The notes under the pieces: model-generated
Databases searched by the model: none
What the model was told of the DNA's origin: nothing
What the model saw: the letters and a program-made list of their open reading frames with translations, nothing else
Made by a program: the position numbers and the translations under genes
Shown here: positions 41,386-50,201 of the stretch, piece by piece
Numbering within the stretch: the stretch's first letter is position 1
How the letters are laid out: each line of letters begins with the position of its first letter
DNA from: Iphinoe sp. HA4291-MV1
GTDB taxonomy: Bacteria; Cyanobacteriota; Cyanobacteriia; Cyanobacteriales; Nostocaceae
NCBI GenBank assembly: GCA_019359415.1
Contig: JAHHHH010000056.1
Location: 1 to 50,237, forward strand
Length of the DNA: 50,237 nt
Direction: 5' to 3'

Positions 41386-43749
41386 TTATATGAGTCTCCT
41401 TAGTGTATCTAAAAATACTTGTTGTTCAAAGTCAGTTTTTGTGATATATGCATTTGCTCCCACTTGTGTGCCTTGGCGCTTGTTCTCTTCTGAGGCTAGA
41501 GTTGTTACTAAAATGACAGGTAATTCTTTGTATTCTGGTAATTGCCGAATTTTGGCTGTTAATTCTAAACCATTGACATTTGGCATTTGCACGTCAGAGA
41601 CAACGGCATCGAATCTGCTCTGTGTCAGTTTATTGAAGCCGTCTTGACCGTCCATAGCAACTGTAACTTCATAACCAGCGCTTTCCAAAATCCGCCTCAT
41701 TTGAGTACAAATGGGAATTGAATCTTCAATAAGAAGAATCTTCTGTTTGACTTGTGCTTTTTCCCTTAATTCTTTAATCGTGACAGAAACAACTGCCTTC
41801 TTGGCTGACTTGAACAAATCTAGAGGATTGAGTACCATACAAACTTCTCCTGTACCAAGAATTGTGGCACCGGATATGTTGCAAATCCTTTTAAGCAAAT
41901 GACTCTGGGGTTTCAAAACAATGTCCTGTAGCTCTAATGCAGTGTCTACCAACAGTCCCAAACGTTCTGAACCAAGCCGGAGGATAACGCACGGAATGCT
42001 TTTTAAAGCAGTATTCAAAGCTTGGGTTGATACAGGAGCTTTAACAGGCAAGCCTAATAAATCTGCTCCCCAAGCAACTGAGACTGGTTGTCCCTGAAAT
42101 GGGAACGTCTCGCTACCTTCCAGTGGGAAGATTTCCTGTGGAGAAACTAACAGCACCGTTTCCACAAATTCCACAGGAATAGCATAGGGATGTTGGTTGA
42201 CCTGCACAATTAAGACATGGGTTGTTGCTAGAATGCTATTGAGCGTGATGCGAAATAAACATCCCTTGCTTGGTGTAAATTCGACCTGAATGGTTCCCTT
42301 TAGGCGTTCGACATTAGCACGTACAACATCCAGACCAACTCCTCTACCGGAAATCTCGGTGGCTGACGCGCGGGTAGAGAAACCAGGCGCAAATATTAAT
42401 GCCTGAATTTCTGCCGTTGACAGATTTGTCAATTCTTTTTGTGAGCGAATTCCACGGTGCACTGCTGCCACTTTAATAGCTTCGATATCCAAACCACGTC
42501 CATCATCTGAAACTTCAAAACTCACGGCATTACCAGTTTGGTAAGCCCTAAGGTGAATTGTTGCCGTGCTGGGCTTGCCAAGTTTTAAACGTTCTTGGGG
42601 TGTTTCGATGCCATGATCTATTGCATTACGAAGGATGTGCATGAGTGGGTCTTTCATCTCTTCAATAATCCGCTTGTCTACACAAGTCTGCTCACCTTCG
42701 ATGCGAAGATCTACCTCTTTTCCTTGCTGCTTAGCCAAATCTCGTACGACGCGAGGGAAGAGATGAAAAATTGTAGATAATGGCAGCAGTCGCATAGAGG
42801 TTACTCCTGACTGGAGTTCATTAGATACAATTTCGAGTCTGGTAGTATAGTCAAATACTTTATTCCGGTGTCGATTTAAATACTCTCCCAATTGCTTTAG
42901 ACGGTTTTCCATCAAGCTAGAGAAATTTTGCACTTTTTGCAGTTCACTACTTTGCCCGCGTCGCTCTAAGTCTTCATAAGCCTGACGAATCGCAAAGGTT
43001 TGACGACTTAACTCTTCCCACAAAGTTATCATTTCGTCAATTTCAACCAGTTGATCTGCGATCTGATTTTTGGTCACTATCATCTCTCCCACTTGAGTCA
43101 AGAGCTTATCGAGCCTCTGGGCTTCAACGCGGATGGTATCAATCTGGTAATCACTGACTTGAGCAAAATTGTCTACTGCGTTTCCCGTGTATTCACTAAA
43201 GCGATCTGCATCATTCCAAACTGTGGGTAGTTCTGCTGGAGTCAAGACAGAGGAATCTTCCTGTGATTGAGGAGTATCAAAAAACAGGGATGGCTCTGCA
43301 AAAGGCAAGCTAGAGGAATCAAACTCTGATTCAGTTTCCGTTTCCTCAATATCTAACCATGCGTCACTAGACTCTCCGATCATAAGTTGAGCTAGAACAT
43401 GGAAAACACTGACTCCTGCTGGTTGTCCGGTAACGGCTTCATGAGCAATTTTACGAATAGCGTCCAGTCCTTGAGAAAGGCATTCGTACAGTTGGGAAGT
43501 GAAAACTCGCTCACCCCGCTTAACAGACCCCAGAATTTCTTCCATTTGGTGGGTGAGGGTTTCTGCATCTTTGACACCCAACATCCGGGAATCACCTTTG
43601 AGGGAGTGCGTTTCTCGCAGTAATCCTTCTAATTTGGCATAGTCTTGAGGATTTTTTTCTAGGTGGAGTAATCCTGCTTCGATTTTCTGTATGCGTTCTG
43701 TACTGGCTGCTTTGTAAAGCGATCGCAGTTCTTCATCTTCTATCATCAT
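41386..43749 (-). CDS. cheA: Hybrid CheA histidine kinase with C-terminal receiver
   Basis: 787 residues from ATG 43749. Order: Hpt domain with phospho-His in RETHSLKGDSRMLG (about residue 50), an acidic linker, dimerisation and HATPase parts (DPLMHILRNAIDHGIETP, SDDGRGLDIEAIK, GRGVGLDVV), a CheW-like coupling domain (THVLIVQVNQHPYAIPVEFV) and a receiver (ILLIEDSIPICTQM, VVSDVQMPNVNGLEL, Lys in AYITKTDF). This is the PixL/HmpE-type hybrid CheA of cyanobacterial motility or hormogonium systems. The first 25 residues of a longer possible frame overlap the MCP gene and lack protein character. Two ATG codons (43749, 43746) stand in tandem. Confidence 0.9.
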   Translation of the reverse strand: MMIEDEELRSLYKAASTERIQKIEAGLLHLEKNPQDYAKLEGLLRETHSLKGDSRMLGVKDAETLTHQMEEILGSVKRGERVFTSQLYECLSQGLDAIRKIAHEAVTGQPAGVSVFHVLAQLMIGESSDAWLDIEETETESEFDSSSLPFAEPSLFFDTPQSQEDSSVLTPAELPTVWNDADRFSEYTGNAVDNFAQVSDYQIDTIRVEAQRLDKLLTQVGEMIVTKNQIADQLVEIDEMITLWEELSRQTFAIRQAYEDLERRGQSSELQKVQNFSSLMENRLKQLGEYLNRHRNKVFDYTTRLEIVSNELQSGVTSMRLLPLSTIFHLFPRVVRDLAKQQGKEVDLRIEGEQTCVDKRIIEEMKDPLMHILRNAIDHGIETPQERLKLGKPSTATIHLRAYQTGNAVSFEVSDDGRGLDIEAIKVAAVHRGIRSQKELTNLSTAEIQALIFAPGFSTRASATEISGRGVGLDVVRANVERLKGTIQVEFTPSKGCLFRITLNSILATTHVLIVQVNQHPYAIPVEFVETVLLVSPQEIFPLEGSETFPFQGQPVSVAWGADLLGLPVKAPVSTQALNTALKSIPCVILRLGSERLGLLVDTALELQDIVLKPQSHLLKRICNISGATILGTGEVCMVLNPLDLFKSAKKAVVSVTIKELREKAQVKQKILLIEDSIPICTQMRRILESAGYEVTVAMDGQDGFNKLTQSRFDAVVSDVQMPNVNGLELTAKIRQLPEYKELPVILVTTLASEENKRQGTQVGANAYITKTDFEQQVFLDTLRRLI

Positions 43750-43789
43750 GGCTTTGAAGCTATTCTCATTATTAATTGTGTTCTCCTTT

Positions 43790-45247
43790 CTACAGCACAG
43801 CTTGAAGATTCTGAGCGGCTTCATTGAGATCTTCGGTAGCTTCTTTTACCTGGGTGATGGCGATAGTAGTTTCTTTTGCTCCTAAGTTGATGGCATTCAT
43901 AGCTGTAACAACTCTCTGTACTACAACAGCCTGTTGTTTAGCTATCGTGGTAATTTCTTGGTTATTCAGAAACACTCTGTTGACGGCATCGGTGATATTT
44001 ATGAAGACATCACCCGTTTCTTCAGCTAGCTTAATTCCTTGCGTCGCTTTCTTAGTGCCTTCATCCGTTACCATGATGGTAGAGTTAATTGCTGCTTGCA
44101 CTTCGTTAACCAAAAAATGAATTCGGTCAGCTGATTTCCGACTTTGGTCAGCCAGCTTACGAATTTCACTAGCTACGACTGCAAAACCTCTGCCGTGTTC
44201 ACCTGCACGAGCTGCTTCTACGCCTGCGTTGAGAGCCAGCATATTTGTTTGGCTTGCCAAATCTGCGACTAGGTCAGAAACTGTGGTGATTTGTGAGGTT
44301 TGCTCAGAAAGACGAACAATTTGGTTAGCAATTGCTATCACCTGATTTTTCAGTTCCGCGATACCGTCTATTGTCACACCCACTGTTTTTGTTCCTTCCT
44401 CAGCGAGGTTGAGGGCTTTTTGCGCTCCTCCAACGGAGATTTCTGCTTTTTGAGCCGATTGAAGCGAACAAGCTCCCACTTCCTCAATTGTGGTGGTGGT
44501 TTCATTTACTGAGGTAGACTGCTCCAAGATGGCGCGTTCCTGCTCGTCAACAGTCATAGTAATATTTTTGACAGAAGAAGAAACCGCATTTGAAGCATCT
44601 TGGATTGTCTTAGCAATACTGGAGGAGAGGATATAAGAAATGACTATAGACACAGAGACTGCTAGCAATGTACCCAATCCAGCAACAATTTGCATAAGGG
44701 TAGTTGCTTGTTTGACTTGATCAACCGACGACTGGATAATTTGGTCTTGTTCCCGAGCAAACTCATCGTGCAAAGATTCAAACTCTTGAACAAACTGTCT
44801 ACTTTGTAGTGTCTCAAATTTCTTAATTGCCTCATCTTTCCTACCTGTCTGCACTAAACGAATAATCTCTCGAGCAACTTGATTGAGTTGCTCCCCAAGT
44901 TTCACAAGTTTTTTCAATCGCTCTTTCTGCTGCGGATTAACTACAAGCTTTTCAGTAACCGCAAGCGATTTTTCGTATTGAGAGATTGCTACGTCAACAG
45001 ATTCTATGGAAGATGTTTCATTATTATTAAGTATCAGCAAATCAAGCGTTGCCCGTTCGGTTCTTGATACATCCAGCGCTGCTTTAGCTGTTGCTTGAGA
45101 GGCTAACCTAGCATCTGTCGCTTTTTTGAAAGCCGTATCTAAATTTCTGGAATTTATCAAAGCCATACCGCTCAGTAACATCAATAAGAAAAGCGGGAAT
45201 GAATATCCTAATAAAATCCGACCTCTAAACTTTAATTTGATAAACAT
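43790..45247 (-). CDS. Methyl-accepting chemotaxis protein
   Basis: 485 residues. Transmembrane helix 1 at about 10-30 ([18 protein letters not shown]), a four-helix-bundle-like periplasmic domain about 35-185 ([26 protein letters not shown]), helix 2 at about 187-207 ([20 protein letters not shown]). No clear HAMP domain follows; instead a long coiled coil leads to the signalling hairpin with [46 protein letters not shown]. The adaptation Glu/Gln sites are not obvious by eye. It feeds CheA through the double CheW encoded just upstream. The short periplasmic domain suggests direct sensing of a small ligand. Confidence 0.9.
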   Translation of the reverse strand: MFIKLKFRGRILLGYSFPLFLLMLLSGMALINSRNLDTAFKKATDARLASQATAKAALDVSRTERATLDLLILNNNETSSIESVDVAISQYEKSLAVTEKLVVNPQQKERLKKLVKLGEQLNQVAREIIRLVQTGRKDEAIKKFETLQSRQFVQEFESLHDEFAREQDQIIQSSVDQVKQATTLMQIVAGLGTLLAVSVSIVISYILSSSIAKTIQDASNAVSSSVKNITMTVDEQERAILEQSTSVNETTTTIEEVGACSLQSAQKAEISVGGAQKALNLAEEGTKTVGVTIDGIAELKNQVIAIANQIVRLSEQTSQITTVSDLVADLASQTNMLALNAGVEAARAGEHGRGFAVVASEIRKLADQSRKSADRIHFLVNEVQAAINSTIMVTDEGTKKATQGIKLAEETGDVFINITDAVNRVFLNNQEITTIAKQQAVVVQRVVTAMNAINLGAKETTIAITQVKEATEDLNEAAQNLQAVL

Positions 45248-45357
45248 AAATTCATATCCTTCTATATGACAGATTTCTGTAAAAATGATTCAAAAATTGA
45301 ATTCATAATAGAGTCAGAATTGTAAATGATAATCAATATGAAAAACTGTGTTTACAA

Positions 45358-46455
45358 CTAAATTTGTTCATTCACTACCAATTCCCCTAGAGTTAGAATT
45401 TTTGTCAAGTCAAGGACATTCAGGATTTTTTCCTGAAAGAAAGCTATTCCTCGAAAGTAATGTGAATTATTAAGATTTTTGTTGGGTAACAGTGTCATTT
45501 CCGCAGGGTTGAGATAAACAACCTCTAATACTTCATCGACGGGTAGTCCAGCGATAATATCATCAACTTGAACCACCACGGCTTTAGAACCAACTCTTAC
45601 AGGAGTGATTGCCAGATTTAAGACGTTCCAAATATCAATCAAGGTGATAACTTCTCCATGCAAATTCATGTTGCCAACAATATGTTTTGGGCAGCCAGGA
45701 ATAGGTGTAAAATTATCAATTTCAGTAAATTTTCTCACCAGTTCTAAGTTCAGTCCATAGTAATTGTGACTAATACCAATGACTGCTAGAGGTATCAGCT
45801 TGTTTGTTTTTTCTGAGTCTTCTAATGACTGCTTGAGATAAATAGCTCTCTGTCGGAAAATCAATCGTTCTTCAGGAGTTGCACATGGACAATACATGTC
45901 GTAGAAGTTTGGTATCTGGAATTCCTCCTGTAGCTGTTGGTATTCCTCGTCTTGTTGTTGTTCATCATCAAATGCTGTCATAATATTCAACTGGTTTTGT
46001 GCATCCCAAATCAAAGTGATTAAGGTATCTGGTTGACGAACTAACTTCTTGGAATCAAGTAAAAAAATTGTTTTTGATTCTACCTTAGCGATACCAACAA
46101 AAAATTCTGTGTCTATATCACAGGGGAATCCATACATCGGCTGTATTTCAATGATTTCATTATCAATTTCTACCATTTCGTTTATATCATGAACTAGGAT
46201 GCCGATTGGCAAGCTTTTCCATTGGAAAACGATAATTTTATCATGAAAATGACAATGTTGCAGTGAATGCCCCTGTAGCCAATTCAAATGTATTACTGGC
46301 ACGACTTGCGAATGCAAGTTGAGTGTGCCAATAATGTCGTTATCTCCAACAATAGGTATCAATTCTGGAATAGAAAAAAGTTCTTGAACCTTTACTGCTT
46401 CGATTCCATAGTACAAATTATGTATACAAAAGGTTAGGTATTTATTGCTTTCCAT
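45358..46455 (-). CDS. Tandem CheW adaptor (two CheW domains)
   Basis: 365 residues with two CheW folds: first about 1-150 (KYLTFCIHNLYYGIEAVKVQELFSIPELIPIVG ... GTLNLHSQVVPVIHL), second about 210-360 (PLAVIGISHNYYGLNLELVRKFTEIDNFTPIPGCPKHIVGNMNLHGEVITLIDI). CheW domains link receptors to CheA; two in one chain could bridge neighbouring receptor-kinase units. A linker (EEYQQLQEEFQIP, then CPCATPEERLIFRQRAIYL) of about 60 residues joins them. Order in the operon is receiver remnant, this gene, MCP, CheA, CheB. Confidence 0.88.
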   Translation of the reverse strand: MESNKYLTFCIHNLYYGIEAVKVQELFSIPELIPIVGDNDIIGTLNLHSQVVPVIHLNWLQGHSLQHCHFHDKIIVFQWKSLPIGILVHDINEMVEIDNEIIEIQPMYGFPCDIDTEFFVGIAKVESKTIFLLDSKKLVRQPDTLITLIWDAQNQLNIMTAFDDEQQQDEEYQQLQEEFQIPNFYDMYCPCATPEERLIFRQRAIYLKQSLEDSEKTNKLIPLAVIGISHNYYGLNLELVRKFTEIDNFTPIPGCPKHIVGNMNLHGEVITLIDIWNVLNLAITPVRVGSKAVVVQVDDIIAGLPVDEVLEVVYLNPAEMTLLPNKNLNNSHYFRGIAFFQEKILNVLDLTKILTLGELVVNEQI

Positions 46456-46588
46456 TGTCGTTTTTGACTATTTCATTAATGGGATATTTACAGTTAATTA
46501 TCAATAACGATTTAACACTTAATTACAACAAATAAAGTATGAAAAGTAAAAACAAGCCAATTTTCTCGGAATTGTGTCTCAATTTAGA

Positions 46589-46903
46589 TTAGCTCAAGCT
46601 GTAGTCGCAGGGTTTTTTTGAAACTTGTCTTCTTTCGCCAATATATTTCCCCACAATATCAAGTAAAATCCTGCGTTCAAACGGTTTGGTTAAATAATGA
46701 GTTGAACCAGCAATTTGACCTCGGAGTTTATCAGAAAATTTATCTCGTGCTGTGACCATAATAACAGGTAGGTTCTTGAATTTTGGAATGCTAAGTACTG
46801 TACGGCAGAATTCTAAACCGTCAACATCTGACATAATGGCTCTAACAACAACAGTATAATAGGATTGGTATCCATCAACCTTAGAACCACTACATAAATT
46901 CAA
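46589..46903 (-). pseudogene. Truncated CheY-like receiver
   Basis: Only the second half of a receiver is recognisable: SDVDGLEFCRTVLSIPKFKNLPVIMVTARDKFSDKLRGQIAGSTHYLTKPFERRILLDIVGKYI, with Thr and Lys of the active site. The first beta-alpha units with the acidic pocket are missing and the phospho-Asp position (expected xxDIM before SDVDG) reads RAIMSDVDG. Upstream frames contain no receiver N-terminus. The open reading stretch starts at a TTG with no ribosome site. It most likely was the stand-alone response regulator of the operon (PixG/PixH or HmpA/HmpB-like position). Confidence 0.75.
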
Positions 46904-47466
46904 TAATTTGTTAGTTCTAGACTTAGAAGTCTATGTTTTTGATGAATCTTAATTTTGCAATTAACCAGACTAAAAATACAGACAAACCATATCAATTTGG
47001 CTTCTCCGTTTTAAATTTGCCTTTATAACTTACTTTGCTTCGCTAGTAGGTTTACTAGATTCACTCGAGTGCATCTATGTAGAAACAAACAACCACGCTT
47101 ATACTAATAAATGTGCTTGAGTTACAAAAGTTTACACTACTAATTAAAGGCACTCAGTGTAAGGTACCACAGAACACTCGGATTATACAGGAACATGTAG
47201 TAGAGACCCTAAACCTTATCCAGACTTGTAGCTACACCCAACATAACTATTCACAGTTCTGTAAATGGTTTTTTACAGCGATCGCTTTTCCACTTCTATT
47301 GGAAAAAAGCAATAATTCAAGCACGCTACGTACTTAAGTTTACTTATTAAACTAAACCTATCAAACAAAAACCTAAAAATCAAGTAGAGCTTGCTGCTTT
47401 GTGAAAGTGTTTCTTGAGAGCTTTCTGATTGACTTCAACAGCATCCTCTTAGTCTTATTTGATGCT
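46904..47466. other. Intergenic region, no gene seen
   Basis: About 560 bases, AT-rich, one HIP1 octamer at 47279-47286 within AGCGATCGCTTTTCC. A 74-codon plus-strand frame (47113-47337) is not protein-like. Confidence 0.4.
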
Positions 47467-48246
47467 CTAACTTTCCCGGTAAGCAAGGATGAAAAGCCGA
47501 GGAAAAGGAAACAATACACGACCATCTTTTTGTTGAGGGTATGCTTGCACTAAACCAGCATGCAGTCTTTCTTGAAATCGAAGCTTTTGCTCCTCATCTT
47601 CCAAGGCTTCGAGAAAGGGACGCAAAGGAGCACCGCTGACCCATTTCATGATAGATTCATGACTGTCCATAACATGGTAGTATTCTGTTTCCCAAAGGTC
47701 GATTCGAGAGGCAAGAGGTTGCAGTATGTTGTAATAGAAAGACGGCTTTTCTACGATTAATGCGCCCTTCGCCTTGTGCATTTGACTTTTCCATACAGGA
47801 TCATCTGCAATTTCAAGCATGAGTTGGAAAACAGCCAACTTACAATGCATAGGCATTTGCACTGCGAAAACTCCGTTAGGAGCCACCTGTTTCAAAAGGT
47901 GCACAAACACAGAAGCATGATTAGGCACCCATTGCAAGGTGGAACTAGAAAAAACAATGTCAAATGGAGTGTCAGCTGTCCATGTGACAATGTCAGCCAA
48001 AATCCATTTTTCTTCCGGATAAGCTATCGATGCCGCCGCAATCATCTCTGGTGAGTTGTCAAGTCCGATAATGTCGCTTGGTGACCATTGTCGGCGAATG
48101 ATCTCGGTGCTATTGCCCGGTCCACATCCTACATCAAGTATCCTCTTAGGAGGACGAGAAACGGCGATGCGTGTTATTAAATCTAACGATGGCTGCGTGC
48201 GTTCGTTAGCAAATTGCAAGTAAAGGTTAACGTCCCAAGTTGGCAT
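47467..48246 (-). CDS. tam: Trans-aconitate 2-methyltransferase-like protein
   Basis: 259 residues, matching Tam. MPTWDVNLYLQFANERTQPSLDLITRI is the family N-terminus; SAM-binding motif I ILDVGCGPGNSTEII, motif II IIGLDNSPEMIAAA, DIVFSSSTLQWVPNH, then FAVQMPMH. Tam esterifies trans-aconitate, a spontaneous product of the TCA-cycle intermediate cis-aconitate that inhibits aconitase. The substrate cannot be proven by sequence and related methyltransferases act on other small acids. ATG start at 48246. It lies head-to-tail after the phosphate-binding-like gene with a 96-base gap. Confidence 0.85.
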   Translation of the reverse strand: MPTWDVNLYLQFANERTQPSLDLITRIAVSRPPKRILDVGCGPGNSTEIIRRQWSPSDIIGLDNSPEMIAAASIAYPEEKWILADIVTWTADTPFDIVFSSSTLQWVPNHASVFVHLLKQVAPNGVFAVQMPMHCKLAVFQLMLEIADDPVWKSQMHKAKGALIVEKPSFYYNILQPLASRIDLWETEYYHVMDSHESIMKWVSGAPLRPFLEALEDEEQKLRFQERLHAGLVQAYPQQKDGRVLFPFPRLFILAYRES

Positions 48247-48342
48247 TTTTTGGTTTCGTTCGTTGACAATATTTGCTAGTATTTGCTTATACTTTCAGTG
48301 AAGGATTTCAATACCACTACAACTAAAGAATGGTTAATGGCC

Positions 48343-49500
48343 TCAACGCAGGGGGAGGAAACCAGCCTTTTCAACAAACTGTTGACCTTCTTTAGACAGT
48401 AACATATTGGTGTAAGCAACTCCGACTTGTTCATCAATTTTGCCGTCCCGGCGAATCGCAATAAACAGACGTCGAATCATCGGGTAAGTACCATCACGGA
48501 ATGCTGTTGCATTGAGCTGTTTGCCATCATCTATAAAGGGCTGCACATACTCCTTAGTGTCGGTTTTAGCAAGAGGGATGAAGCGGACTGATTTTTGACC
48601 TATAAGTGGTCCACTTCCTCCAAAGGAAATGGCTCCGGGAGTCGAGGCGACCTTACGAATAGCGTCGGTGTAATCCCGGATGTACTGCACCTTCGGACTG
48701 ACCTGATCAACCTCTGGACCGAGAAGCACATGTAATAAAGTCGCAACCTTAGGTCTGGCAAAAGGTATGATGGGCAGATTTGGACCTCCCACCTGTTTCC
48801 AGTTGGTAATTTTGCCCTTATAAATATCCTGGAGTTGATCTACTGAAAGTCCAGGAATAGATAAATCTGGATGGGTAAAGACAATGATCGCATCAATAGC
48901 CACAGGTACTTGTTCCAAGGTAAAGCCACGCTCTTTTGCCTTGCTGTATTCAGTATCTGTCAGAGGTAGAGCAATCTGAGCAAAGCTGATTTCTCCATTC
49001 AGCAGCATTGTCAGACTCCTACTATTACCAGGCTTACCAGATCTAGGTTCAGTGTAGACTAAGTAAAAATTTGGGTGAAATCCTGTCATAGCTTTATGTG
49101 CACCACTACCAGTTATAGATGCAAAAAGGACCGCTCCACCGTAACTGAATGTTCCTTCTGGTACATTCGGGACTTCTTTTATAGAGTTGTACAGCTGAAT
49201 GTCGGAGGAACTGTTGAGACTGTTAGTGGAAGAACTGTCGAGATTGCTAGTGGTCGTTGAGAGTTTGACTGTCTGCCAGAAATAGTAACTTACTACACCC
49301 AAAAACAGTAACATCATGGCTAGTAGACTCAGCACACCCACAAACCGTGTAGACCTAGCAATTCTTCTGTAGCCAACAGATGCAGAAGCAGTTAGAGAAT
49401 GACTACACTTGCGACAATGTGTAGCCCCAAGAGGGTTCTTATCATAGCCACACCTGCCGCAAACTATAGTTTCCTTCTGAAACTCTTGATTATCCATCAA
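48343..49500 (-). CDS. Membrane-anchored PstS-like substrate-binding protein with N-terminal zinc ribbon
   Basis: 385 residues. A zinc ribbon at about 13-33 (CGRCGYDKNPLGATHCRKC) is followed by a basic patch and a transmembrane helix at about 53-75 (VLSLLAMMLLFLGVVSYYFW), then a Ser/Asn linker and a periplasmic-binding-protein type II domain from about 100: FASITGSGAHKAM, QIALPLTDTEYSKAKERG, VAIDAIIVFTHPDLSIPGLSVDQLQDIYKGKITNWKQVGG, and GAISFGGSGPL. These parts resemble PstS (DQLQDIYKG.ITNW). The ribbon should face the cytoplasm and the binding domain the periplasm. No transporter genes are nearby, so it may be a sensor or receptor rather than a transport protein; phosphate ligand is inferred only. 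Confidence 0.85.
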   Translation of the reverse strand: MMDNQEFQKETIVCGRCGYDKNPLGATHCRKCSHSLTASASVGYRRIARSTRFVGVLSLLAMMLLFLGVVSYYFWQTVKLSTTTSNLDSSSTNSLNSSSDIQLYNSIKEVPNVPEGTFSYGGAVLFASITGSGAHKAMTGFHPNFYLVYTEPRSGKPGNSRSLTMLLNGEISFAQIALPLTDTEYSKAKERGFTLEQVPVAIDAIIVFTHPDLSIPGLSVDQLQDIYKGKITNWKQVGGPNLPIIPFARPKVATLLHVLLGPEVDQVSPKVQYIRDYTDAIRKVASTPGAISFGGSGPLIGQKSVRFIPLAKTDTKEYVQPFIDDGKQLNATAFRDGTYPMIRRLFIAIRRDGKIDEQVGVAYTNMLLSKEGQQFVEKAGFLPLR

Positions 49501-49980
49501 ATCTTCTTATCGAACCTTCTTAAAAACGTATGTTGTAGATTGTGGTGTTGCACCTGGTAATTTTTTCTTGTTTCAGTTCTTGGGTATGAGATTTTGTGTT
49601 CAACTCCTGATATTTCTTAGCTCAGGATAAGTTTTGTTGAAGGAAAAATAGATTAAGAATACTAATGATTCGTAGTTAATTGACCCACTCAAGTACGTAA
49701 CAATATCACACTTTTAAGGGAAAATATAAAGAAGATTAGAAAAAATATATCTATATTATTTTTTGCATAATTAATCTTTAAAGTTGATCAGAGTCATCTA
49801 CATTGAAGTTGAATACTTTGAGATTTCAAGAAAACGCGCTAAACCTTTTCCCACTTTTCTTCTCTCTACTCAACTTTAACTAGCAACTGATGTTTAAGAA
49901 CTTGATATATGCTTGCTATATCCAAAAAAATAAAAAATACTATCTTACTGTATATTATTATTTTACTGTTATTTTGGTGC
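49501..49980. other. AT-rich intergenic region, no gene seen
   Basis: About 480 bases of very AT-rich DNA upstream of the zinc-ribbon gene, with runs such as TTATTATTTTACTG. No credible frame on either strand; holds the promoter of that gene. Confidence 0.4.
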
Positions 49981-50077
49981 TATAGCAGTCCGAAATGAGA
50001 TTGTAAATTGACTCATAAGGGTAGGGAACTCTTAACTCTTAACAGGAATTGTTTAGAAATGATTTAGGATTGCTATA
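49981..50077. mobile_element. 97-bp MITE-like inverted-repeat element
   Basis: TATAGCAGTCCGAAATGA at the left and, reverse-complemented, TATAGCAATCCTAAATCA at the right form terminal inverted repeats with three mismatches, enclosing a short non-coding centre. The ends start in TA, fitting insertion at TA dinucleotides as in Tc1/IS630-type MITEs. No coding capacity. Confidence 0.6.
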
Positions 50078-50149
50078 TTATCCATAATATACTTTAAATA
50101 AAATAATATGCTTAGAGGCTGTTTGAAAAGTCGGAGAAATAGTAAAAAA

Positions 50150-50198
50150 GCTCTCTCAGTATACGCTGTTAATAGATAATAGACAGCACTGAGAGAGC
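50150..50198 (+). promoter_or_regulatory. Hairpin just before the transposase start
   Basis: GCTCTCTCAGT pairs perfectly with ACTGAGAGAGC, and an inner GCTGT pairs with ACAGC. It ends three bases before the transposase ATG and would bury the ribosome site, a common way to limit transposase synthesis or block read-through from outside. Confidence 0.65.
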
Positions 50199-50201
50199 AA
50201 C

